This document shows, piece by piece, positions 22,395 to 32,190 of a stretch of DNA of 64,000 nt (its first letter is position 1; the number at the start of each line of letters is the position of its first letter). The DNA is from Planoprotostelium fungivorum. Taxonomy: Eukaryota; Evosea; Variosea; Cavosteliida; Cavosteliaceae. The notes below the pieces were generated by a model. That model had not been told where the DNA came from, did not search any database, and worked only from the letters and a program-made list of their open reading frames with translations. The translations under genes were made by a program, and so were the position numbers. Where the stretch lies: the NCBI GenBank assembly GCA_003024175.1, contig MDYQ01000041.1, positions 1-64,000 on the forward strand. The letters run 5' to 3'.

Positions 22395-23130
22395 ATGGGA
22401 AAGAGCAAGAGCAAGAACAACTCAAAGATAGAGGAGCAGCCATTGCTATCAGACGATTACGATACTCGAAGCACCGGCTTCTCCGCATCTAACTCGTCCT
22501 GGGCACCATTTGGAGGTCGTCTATCGTACCTAGGTCGTCATCCCTGCGCCTTTGTCACAATCATCATCGCCTTTATCATCGTATGCATCCTTCCATTCGC
22601 ATTGATCGGACTGGGCTGGTGGGCATGGTATGAGCAGAATTATGTCTGGTGCGTCTACTTCTTGTGGACGGCCGGTACTCTCGTTGCCATCAGACTCGGT
22701 CTGTATGGCTGGCAATTCCATCGAGAGGCAGCGACCATCTTTGGAAAGATCCTCTATATCATCTTCCCCTTCATCACCTATCTCCTCTCCGCTCTATTGG
22801 GTATCGCATCTCATGTGTGGGCTGGGTATCAGAGATTGCAATGGAAAGAACAGGTGAATTAGAAAATGTGTCGACATCGGTTGACAATCATCACAGGGAG
22901 CAGCAGCCGTTCACTTCATATTTGCCTTCTTCTGCAGTGAGTTTCAATTTTCAGCTGTCTTTATCTTGATCACACCAATCTGATCTCTCATATGTGGACA
23001 ACTTGATGTAATCTGATCTGTGCACGCAGTCATCATCTATCCCTGCATCTGGTGTACGATGAGAAAGTTTTACAAGATGAAGAACGGAAACAACAGAAAA
23101 TCGAAGCAAGGTTACGCTTTCGGCCTCTGA
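22395..23130 (+). CDS. Four-helix membrane protein of unknown family
   Basis: The start is MGKSKSKNNSKIEEQPLLSD. The N-terminus is polar and holds an acidic dileucine-type signal (EEQPLL), which in known proteins directs sorting to endosomes or lysosomes. Hydrophobic segments follow: FVTIIIAFIIVCILPFALIG, VYFLWTAGTLVAIRLGLYGW, IFPFITYLLSALLGIASHVW and, after introns, AAVHFIFAFFCIIIYPCIW. A short basic tail closes the protein (RKFYKMKNGNNRKSKQGYAF). Two introns near the 3' end were placed by phase. I do not recognise the family. Confidence 0.65.
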
Positions 23131-23432
23131 TGAATGTTAAATATCGTGTTTCATTCTGTATTAAGACATTCGTTCTTCACTCATGAGGTTCTCTCGTCCC
23201 TTCATCGTGCCCATTGTTGTACATGGGATATTGTGATTCAGGATATCTACAGAATTTGCAGCAGAACCATCTCAGAATATAGACGTACAGAATAGAGACT
23301 TGTGTCCTCTATATCCTCATTCCAACAGTCAGATTGGTTGGTGTTCTTTTTTCAAGCTCGAGGCCTCGTTGTTTTGTGCGAACATCGACGAAATAGAGCC
23401 ACTCCCAAGCTTAAGCTCTGACAATCATCGAA
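23131..23432. other. Intergenic region between membrane protein and F-box gene
   Basis: No gene, RNA or repeat is seen. The region should hold the terminator of the gene before it and the promoter of the F-box gene after it. Confidence 0.35.
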
Positions 23433-24448
23433 ATGAGTAAAAGACTGGCAAAGGGAAAGCCATCCCGAGGCGAGTTTCTGCCTGATTCACTGCTCTCATC
23501 TAATCACAGAATCAGAGAAGCGCATCACAGTGCTGATCTCATCGAGTGACGATTCATCTGAGGAAGACAATGGAAAGAAGAGGAAAATTGATGTCTTCTC
23601 CAGCACCCCTGAAAATATCCTCACACACATCTTGTACTTTTTGGACAAAACAGAAGACCTAACCAACGCCGAGAGGGTATGTAAACAATGGAGAACCATC
23701 ATTACGAATAGTCTGCACATCTGGAAGAAGATGTACGAAATCCAACACAATGGGGGGTGAGTTCACCGTCAGATCCCCACTCAAACGACACAGAAGCTCA
23801 CTCCCGATATCAAAGTTCATGTACCAATGGAGAGCACGATGTCGATCAATCTACATACGCGACCAGCTCTCTCTCATTCCCAGATGGAAGAAGGAGATGA
23901 AGAAGTTTCACTTTGACTATCGAGATTCTCAAACACATTCACATAGGGAGTATCAGTTATTGATCGAGGTATACCACCTTGCATCTTCCAAATCATGGTT
24001 TTCCCATTGTCCCGAGCTCTGCATGAGCAACACAGCTACCCCATACCTCCCTTATGATATAGCCCTGGAGACGCACATGCTGAACGAGTGGGAGAAAACG
24101 AAACAGAAGCTGATCGACATCATGTTCGCTCGATCTGTTCCCCCGCTGCTCGAGTCTTGGAAGAAGAGACTGATCAACACGGACTCCACCATCACTCAAG
24201 ACATCACAAGCGAAGCCGAGTTAGAAGCCGTGGACAAGGCCACACAAGCTCTGGTCAAGGCATACAAGGGAAAGTTGTTCAAGAGGCAGTTCGATCGACA
24301 TACACCCACCTTTCACATCGACCATCCCGAGAAGAAGTCGAATGACTTCCAATTGAATCCTCTCATCATCGGATGGGACACACCAGTGGAAGACTTGAGG
24401 CAGTTGATGAAGGCTGCGGATCAACATTACTCTGTGATCGAGAACTAA
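23433..24448 (+). CDS. F-box protein with GC-AG intron
   Basis: The first exon (MSKRLAKGKPSR) joins the next (ESEKRITVLISSSDDSSEED) only if the first intron uses a GC donor (GCGAGT ... CACAG), which restores one frame. The F-box lies at about residues 38-75 (STPENILTHILYFLDK; NAERVCKQWRTIITNSLHIW). The rest is a helical, charged domain (RWKKEMKKFHFDYRD; LLEVYHLASSKSWF-like; PPLLESWKKRLINTD) with no recognised fold. A likely role is an SCF substrate receptor. GAATAAAT follows the stop. If translation began at a later codon, the GC-AG intron would not be needed. Confidence 0.68.
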
Positions 24449-24680
24449 TCGTGTGTGGAGAATAAATTTACATGATCTTTTTAGAGTCGTGATCGCACCT
24501 GTGAAAGCAACAAATGACCACGATGACCCTCTGTCGGAAGAAGAAGACAAGTGTCTGTCATGAGGTTCCTGATGCTTCCTCTTCGCTGAAATTGGTGTCC
24601 CTGTGAGAATTCTCACAGACGAGCGAAAAAAATTGAGTTAAACATCAAATCAAATCACAACCACAACACACAAAGTAAGA

Positions 24681-24968
24681 ATGACCCACCCTCATCATGG
24701 ACACCACGGCCACCACGGTCATCATGGCCACCATGGCCACCATGGAGGAGCTCACGTCGATGTGAGTCCACCGATATAGGGAGAAAATGCTGATGAGCCT
24801 CTTTAGGTGATCCACCACCCCGGTCACGATCATGTGGTTGTTCATGATTCACACCACCACGGTGGCCACCACGGTGGACATCACGGTGGACACCACGGAT
24901 ATGGATCCATCCACTCCAACCATGGTCACCACCACCACCACAGGGAGTGCGAATGCACTATCATCTGA
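24681..24968 (+). CDS. Small His/Gly-rich protein with CaaX-like C-terminus
   Basis: Two exons split by a 45-nt intron encode about 80 residues. The sequence is dominated by HHGHHG and HHGGHHGG tracts, with a middle segment HPGHDHVVVHDSHHH and the end HRECECTII. Dense histidines suggest binding of Zn, Cu or Ni. The last four residues, CTII, fit a CaaX box, and the Cys two residues before could take palmitate. The protein may therefore be a membrane-tethered metal buffer. This is inference from composition, and no family was recognised. Frame conservation across the intron, a clear start and a clear stop argue that the gene is real. Confidence 0.65.
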
Positions 24969-25252
24969 GGACATTTGCCCATCCATTACAATTTCCAATC
25001 TTTCTAGATTTTGCTTTATAAATAGTATGAGGGACGATTCCCTCACTTTGCCACCGAGAGATCTTTCTTTTATATGTGTCTATCTATAGTCGACCTAAGA
25101 CATCATCTCTCGTAGTCCTTCCATCGTCTTCCTCGTTGACTTGATCGGGCTGATGATTCACATCCGAATTGAGAAAAAGGGGATTGTAACATTTGTTCCA
25201 GCCGCATCGACACAACATCAACGAGAACCAATCAGACAGCCGAATCAAGCAG

Positions 25253-26862
25253 ATGGATGACTACGATGATGTAATAGGAGCTAGTTGTGACCTTCGTTCA
25301 ACGTTTTACAGCTAGATTTGGAGGTATTGGACAAGATTGCAGAGAAAGAGAAGAGACGAGAATTGGCCGATGACCTTTCAACCTCAGTCAGTTACAAAAC
25401 TACAAATCAATCAACAGAAGAAGGAGATGGTCGCCAACATCCCACAAAGAGGTCGAGACATCCGAACTCACATCACTAAAATGAGATCAGACTCAAAACA
25501 GAAAACCACAACATCATGCGATTACCACAGCTACATCAACAGATGCAGAGAGAACATGAAGAGAGAGTCAAGCAGATCACAATCGTATCCACAGAAGTCA
25601 AGGTACGTCTCAGATCCACCTCTTCCTGATATCATCAGACGACGCGGTCGCAACCATCACCATCACCGACACCATCGCAAAACAAGGTGGGGCGAAAGCG
25701 TCATCACGTTCGCATCGAGATTGAATTGCGAAGCCCAAACAGAGCCAACTCAGCCAATTCGTGAAGAGCGTCATGAACGTAGCACCCAAGGAACAGATCA
25801 AGCGCGAACGATTACCGTGAGACATCATCATCTGATCGGACGATCTTCGTGTGACAATCGATTTTGATACATCATCAGAGTCACCTCTTGTGATGAGATA
25901 GAGGTGAGTTTAGAATGAAATCTCGTGATGATGTTGATGGACGATCGATGACGATGTTGTCAGATCTGGACGGACGGAAGTTGCGAGGGGAACCCTGGAC
26001 CCGGTGGCTGGGGCTTCATCGTATTATTCAAGGTAAAATTCGTCTACAACGTTGTGAATTGATTCACATCAGACAAACGGAGAGGACATCTTCCGCGATG
26101 AAGGTGAGTCATGTCATCAATCATCTGATGATGATTTAGGTTCTGGATACAAAACTGCAACTACCAATAATCAGGTGACGATCTTCGATGGTCTGCGATC
26201 ATCGATCGTGTCATCGCGATCGCGTGTCTGTTCTCATGTGATGATGATAGATGGAGTTGATGGCGGCAATATCGGCTCTTCAGTGGTTGCAGAAGAAAGA
26301 AAGCCTCACGACAACGCCCAAAGTCAAAATCATGACCGATTCAAAATACGTTCTGGATGGCATCACATCGTGGATCAAGGTGACATCATGATGTCGATCA
26401 CATCACATCGATCACGATGAACACTGATGGCGATGATCTCTCTTGACGTCTCATCTGTTTTTCAGGGTTGGAAGAATGAGGGATGGAAGCTATCTACAGG
26501 GAAGCCAGTGAAGAACATGGACCTATGGATGCAATTAGATGACCTTCATAGTTCAGCAGGTGATCCCAGATCTGATCGACTTTCATCGATCACATCATCG
26601 TGCATCTCATGGTGATGCGAACTTGTTCCTCACACAATCCTCTCACATCATCGATCACACGAGTGTCCATCACACGACCACAACTTCTCACGTGTTCAAA
26701 GGAAAGGGTAAAGAGATGGATCTGTTGTCTCAGATCTGTATCGAATGGGTATGGGTGAAGGGGCACAGTGGTGTGCCAGAGAACGAGGAGGTGGATCAGC
26801 TGGCGAAAGGCATGACTCGCACGGCCAGAAGTCTTTCCAAAAGTGCGAACATAAAGACATAA
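25253..26862 (+). CDS. RNase HI with N-terminal extension
   Basis: The C-terminal half is a standard RNase H1: [67 protein letters not shown] and [20 protein letters not shown]. The four catalytic acids are visible (D of TDGS, E of MEL, D of TDSK, D of EEVDQ). The enzyme removes RNA from RNA-DNA hybrids. The exons are spread over several short introns, one with an imperfect palindrome (26044). The N-terminal exons encode an acidic/coiled segment ([20 protein letters not shown]) and a basic Ser/Arg/Lys-rich stretch that may help nucleic-acid binding. Joining them to the RNase H exons is plausible from phase and strand, but is the weaker part of this call. Confidence 0.78.
26044..26056. repeat. 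Intronic palindrome, imperfect copy (CTACAACGTTGTG)
   Basis: It lies in an RNase HI intron after GTAAAATTCGT. The last bases of the right half differ from the perfect element. Confidence 0.55.
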
Positions 26863-27038
26863 CTCTATTATCAACGTGTGATGGTTTCATTGATCGAAAG
26901 CCATTTCAGCCATCCGCTTCCTCTTTTGAGCCAACACGCTGTCTGATCCATCATAAGAGGAGTACTGTCACACTGAAATGATATCTATGTCGTGCAACGT
27001 TCGACAAAAGGACGGGACGGGCTGATGTTGTTTTATTC

Positions 27039-28360
27039 TCATTGAATGGACTTCTTCACAGCTGGCTTCCGCTTGATCTTCCGCTCGTGATCGTTGAGCA
27101 CCTGCACCACTTTCGTGTGTCCTCCTTGCATTGCTCTTTTCTTGGCCTCGTCTATTTGCGTTGATGCATTGCGAGGATGAGACAACAGTAGTTCGACGAT
27201 GTCGGCGTGGCCTCTTGCTGCAGATACAAAGATGAGGCTACCTCTCGATGGATCCACTCGTTCGTCGGTCATGAGTAACCGCACTATGTGGATGAAACCA
27301 CCCGCAGTTGCTTTCGTGATGGCCTGATCTGATTGTGCTGACGGATCCACACGAGGATGGGCCAACAGGAGCTCTACCATCAGATGATGTCCGTTCGATG
27401 CAGCATATCTGATGGCTTCGTTGTCTGATACTGAAGGGTCTACGCGTGAATCGGACAAGAGCAGCCGCACGACCTCTATATGACCTCTATGGACTGCCCT
27501 GCTGAAGGTACAATTGTCTTGTGTTGATGGATCCACACGAGGGTGGGACAAGAGCAGCCGTACTACCTCAGTGTGACCCCTTTCGGCTGCAAATTTGATG
27601 GCATGATTGTCATTTGCTGATGGGTCCACACGAGAGTCGGTCAAGAGCAGTCGTACAGTCTCAGTATGGCCTTCATTCGCCGCGATTCGGATGGCATCGT
27701 TATCTGGTACTGATGGGTCCACGCGTGAATCAGACAAGAGCAGCCGTACAGTCTCAGTATGGCCTCCAAAGACTGCCCAAGTGACGGCATCGTTGTGGTC
27801 TGCTGAAGGGTCCACACGAGGATCGGACAAGAGCAGCCGTACAGTCTCAGTTTGACCTCTCTCGGCTGCACATCGAATAACCACATCAGAAGGGTCCACG
27901 CGAGGATGGGACAAGAGCAGCCGTACGATCTCAGTGTGGCCCTCATTGGCTGCAATTCTGATGGCTTCATTGTCTTTTGCCGAAGGATTCACACGAGGAT
28001 GGGACAAGAGCAGCCGCACGATCTCGGTATGACCTCCTCTGACTGCCCTTCTGATGGGGTAATTGAAGTTTGTCGATGGATCTACCTCTTCACGAGTCAA
28101 CAGGAAGCGTACAGACTCCATCTTCCTTCCTTCTGCTGCCAAACGCAGATCACAGTCGGTGAGGCAGTGAGTGAAGCTGTCCACTGAAAGCATGAGAAGG
28201 GCTTGTTTATATCGAATGTCTCACCAATGTCTTTCCACAACTTGCACGTCTGACGAATAGTTGCAAACTGTCTCCTCATCGTGTCTGGTGATTCGTTGTT
28301 CATCGCCGCATCTAAGATGACTTTTGTAACGTCGAGACTCGAGATGATTCCATTAGACAT
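27039..28360 (-). CDS. Ankyrin-repeat protein
   Basis: The first exon (MSNGIISSLDVTKVILDAA; FATIRQTCKLWKDI) is helical and recalls a degenerate F-box-type N-terminus. A 41-nt intron leads to the second exon (VDSFTHCLTDCDLRLAAEG). About ten near-identical repeats of 31 residues follow, with consensus RVDPSxxDNxAIRxAAxxGHTEVVRLLLSHP-like, ending in a Lys-rich tail. Ankyrin repeats bind other proteins. The high similarity between repeats suggests recent internal duplication and makes the copy number likely to vary. Which partner is bound cannot be said. The gene is convergent with RNase HI. Confidence 0.8.
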
Positions 28361-28589
28361 CAGTCGTCTCCTCTGCTGGGTTGAAAGTGGATGATGTGAT
28401 CTCCCGATGTTGTCAGATCAACAAAAATCGCGGAGATGCTGAGAATAGAAACCGATGGGGTTGCCGAGAATAAAATGCATCTTTTCGCCATGATGTTCCC
28501 CACCACATTTGTTTCTACGTTTCATTTCATCTTTGCCATCCCATCTTCATAGAGAGTTTTATTCGTTCGTCATCACGACATCGTCATCT

Positions 28590-31500
28590 TTAGAGATCGA
28601 AGACGAGTCTGCCTTGGTTTTGAAGGAGCATGTAAGCGTAGAAACCTCCGACGACGGGTCTGGCTTGGAACCCGACCTGCTTTCCGTTCTTTGTGTTGTA
28701 CCAATCTGTGAGGGGCACTCTGTCTGGTGTATCGTTGGCAAGCTGGAAGATTGCGCGCCAAAACTTGTCCGACTTTTTTGCGTCGTTGGTCAGGCAGGCT
28801 GTCGCATCACAGTGAGATTTTAAACCTTAAGACGCTGTACGCACCCGACCAAGACAGCCAATCGAGCTTGGTGAAGACGTTGCCGTCTTTGGCGGCCCTG
28901 CTGTTGAGAGGAGCTCCGTACTTGTTCCACTGGTGGTTGAGGTAGTAGTTGACCTGTTCCATTCAGTGATGACGTGTGATGACGTGTGATGGCGTGTGAT
29001 GACGTCACCTCATTCTCCAGCACGCTCTCCGGGAAGGTCGAGAGGTGTAAGAACTTTTGGAAGATGAGATTGTACTGCAGACTGAACGAGTTCGGTGTAT
29101 CGAATTGAATGCGGTAGTGATCTCCATCTTTTCCATTCTTCATCCACCAGTCTGAATAGTCCTTGGCAGTAGAAGTGAAGTATTGGGACTCGTTGGCGCG
29201 TCCCAAATTCTTGAGGAAGCCTGCGTAGCCGTCGACGGCTAAGATTCCCTTGGCTGCGAGGTTTACATTGTGAGGCATGGGCTATCGTATGTCAATCTAC
29301 AACGATGTAGACGGAGAGGAGTGAAAGGAATGACATCGTATTTTCGAATGATAAAATTCTATCGAAAGATGGGATGAATTTGTTATGGTAGGTTTGTGTA
29401 TCTACATCGTTGTAGATGGATGAATATCAACAAAAAATCACCCCCAAAAAATCATCAGTGCAGAGCTGATTGTCCGGATCAGGCAGAATACCTCCCAGGT
29501 AAGAGCTGACGGGCTTCTTCAATCCACTCGATCTACAATCAGCCGGCGTGGCCTGTCCTTCTGTGCTCTTCAACCAACAGCGGTTCTTGCTGCAGCTGTC
29601 GAACGCCCAAGACTGGCAGCCGTCCTTGTTCTGACACCTGACGATACGTAAGAGGAAATTTCCGTGGAATCTCTCACTTCTGTCTACAATCGTTGGCGGA
29701 AGTGGCGGTGGTGGGCATGTTGGGGAGATCGTTGCCCATTCTGTCGACATTCTCGTCGACAACGCCGGTCAGCTTGTGGGGCGTCAGATACTTGGCCCAC
29801 TTGTCGAATATCTGTCGACGTTGAATTTTCCCGGAAAAATCTTCCCGCCTCACGCTCTTGTACCGGGGGTACATCCTCTTCGTGTACTGTACTCCACTCT
29901 GAGCGAGATATTCAGCGATGAGCAACAAGTTACCAGTCTCTTCCACTGGCATCTGCTCTTGGCTGTCGGGCGTCGCATCAGCTACTGGCCACACTCCGAC
30001 TACAACGAACCGTGAGTACGTTACGTACGTACGTCACGTGACTCACGCTGGTGGGGGGCCCAGGGAAGATCGTACTTGATGGGTGCCTCCCCTGCCGCGT
30101 AAGACAAGTGCGGCAGTAAGATCATCTCGGCTAAATTTGGATTCGCCCACAGCAAGAGTGGTATGGTGGGAAATAAAACGTCGACCGTGGAGAAATCTCC
30201 GTTCGAAGAGATTTCTTTGAGGAAATACCAAGGGACCTTGAGTTTCGTGTTGTAGACCAACTTGTGGGCACCGAAGGTCTGACGCCAGGCGAGGGAGGCG
30301 ATCGTACTGTAGTGGAGTCCGGCGGCTTTGAAGACCTGGGCAAGTGAGCGCAGATCTGCGAATGCGATGCGAAAACGGACGACTGCGGATGCGATGACTG
30401 ACGGATGCGAATGCGACTCACTTGGTTCAACACGGCTGCGTCCAGACGCTGAGTGGTGTTGAGAATGGACGTGTACTGGTTCTGGGCAGTTTCGAGCAGG
30501 CCAGTTGTAGATGGATAATATTGCTTCCACAGGGGAGGGAATGGTGTACCGAACCAATTGATCGAATGAACGTCATCGTAAGCGAAGATAACGTGCTTGC
30601 TGTCGTGCGTGTCATCGTCACCGATCGCGATCATCACGATCATCATGATCATCATCAAATCACCTGACAGATTCTTGAGGGCTCAGAGTGAACGACCAGC
30701 TGACAGACATGACCGGCCATTCGTCTTGTACGGCTCTCGGCTTTCTAGTATCATCAGTGGTGGGGACACTGCCCGTGTTGGCGAAGGTCTTTCGGCTGGT
30801 AGAATCAGAGTTGATACTAGTCTTGGCGTTGCTGTCACCCACGGCGACGTAAGCGTAGCTGATGAGAGGGTGAGATCACCATGATGGACGATCGATGCAT
30901 GATTGCGATGATGAAATGATGACCGCGATGAAGATGACGTGATGAGATGGATGTGGAGAGATTCACCCCCAATTGATTCCCACACGGTCTCCGATCTGGT
31001 AAAGAGTTAGACGGTGATGATCCGGCGATCGACTCACGGGATCAAACTCCTTCTGCTGATCGACTCCCATCTTCAAGAAGGTCACGTTACCGACGGTACC
31101 TCTGCTCCAGGTAATCTTTCGGTCGCTCCAGTTGGAACAGACTTCTCCGCTCTGATCGTAGTACAGATCGACCTGGACGTGATTTAATGATTGAACATTT
31201 CGATGATGGAGGGGAGAGGGAGATCACCTTATGGGTCTTTCCATCAGCCGAATGAACGTCGTAGACGATGTAAGAGACGGGTTGAGACAAGAGTTGGATA
31301 TCTTGTGGAATGGATGGTGTGATGAATCGGACGGTGAGAGCTACACCCCCGGCCTTGAATTTATAGACAGTGGTTGTGGGTAAGACCTGGTTTACGATTG
31401 GAATCATTTCGTGAATCGGGCAGCTCACACCTTGACAGATTCTTGTGAGACGGTATTTGCGACGTCTCCCAATCCCATGAAGCGGTACGTCTTTCCATCG

Positions 31501-31767
31501 ACTCGAATGAGGCCGCTGAGACCTATCCTATTCAGATCCCATTCTCCCGTCGATTCCATCTCGACATTCTTCACCTTTCGTAGCTCCATCCCAAAGAGAA
31601 GGCCACGAGTCATACAGGTTGTTCGAAGTGGACCAGATGTTCATGTATGGGTCGAAGACAATCAGAGGAACCGCGGGTGGTCTGAATCCATCGGCCACAT
31701 GCTGATCGTCAGAGCCCCAGGCGAAGGCGAAGAGATATAGAAGGAAGAAGATCGCTTGTCTCCTCAT
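28590..31767 (-). CDS. Secreted glutaminase GtaA-like, with inserted PAN/Apple-like module
   Basis: A signal peptide (MRRQAIFFLLYLFAFAWG) precedes the typical start of the GtaA family (RPPAVPLIVFDPYMNIWS; NLYDSWPSLWDG). Later family marks are FAYDDVHSINWFGTPFPPLW, RQTFGAHKLV, SNGDFSTVDVLFP, LWPVADATP, DNQLCTDDFLG, AAKGILAVDGYAGFL and the end WRAIFQLANDTPDR / FQARPVVGGFY. GtaA-type enzymes are secreted and release glutamate from glutamine. Between FDKWAKYL and the DNQLCTDDF motif, usually close together, about 95 residues are inserted. They include CRQKCQNKDGCQSWAF and CSKNRCWLK, a Cys pattern like PAN/Apple modules that bind proteins or sugars. One long intron carries two palindrome variants (29297, 29402). 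Exon borders are approximate. Confidence 0.82.
29297..29310. repeat. Intronic palindrome variant CTACAACGATGTAG
   Basis: It lies in the long GtaA intron and is the exact reverse complement of the variant at 29402. The two could pair with each other across the intron. Confidence 0.65.
29402..29415. repeat. Intronic palindrome variant CTACATCGTTGTAG
   Basis: Partner of the variant at 29297 in the same GtaA intron. Each has one substitution breaking its own symmetry, but together they form a perfect 14-bp inverted pair. Confidence 0.65.
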
Positions 31768-32190
31768 TCCTGCTGTTGAAAAAGTGGCGGCCAGGCTTGT
31801 CCTGTAAGAGAAAAGTTACCGGTTGTTTCTTTGATGTCATGTCACATATTGTGCCGGACGCACAATCTCACGTCTCTCGTCCCCCTCGCTAAGACAAAGA
31901 GCCACTCTTATGTGCAGGAGCTCACATACTTGCTGAGAGGTAGAGATCGCTAACTATCTCGTCGCTCACACAATGATGGACCACTGTCGCATGAGCCACG
32001 TGATATCTGTGTACTCAGAAGGAAAGAGATAGGGTCTGCACGAAAAACAGACATGATGTGTCTGTGGTCCAAAGTTTTGGTCCACTTTTCCACGAAGAAG
32101 GGAGGGGAAAGGTTTTATTAAAAAACCACAAAGACGCCGAGAGGGGCACACTATCACCAGAAAGAGATTAAGAGGGATTAGGACAGAGAG
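31768..32190. other. Divergent intergenic region, glutaminase / receiver-filamin gene
   Basis: The region between two divergent genes must contain both promoters. I see no gene, repeat or clear TATA box. Confidence 0.4.

Noticed and set aside
26590-26874. RNase H domain as part of a retroelement
   Set aside because: The domain is a cellular RNase H1 type ([21 protein letters not shown]). There is no reverse transcriptase, integrase or end repeat nearby.
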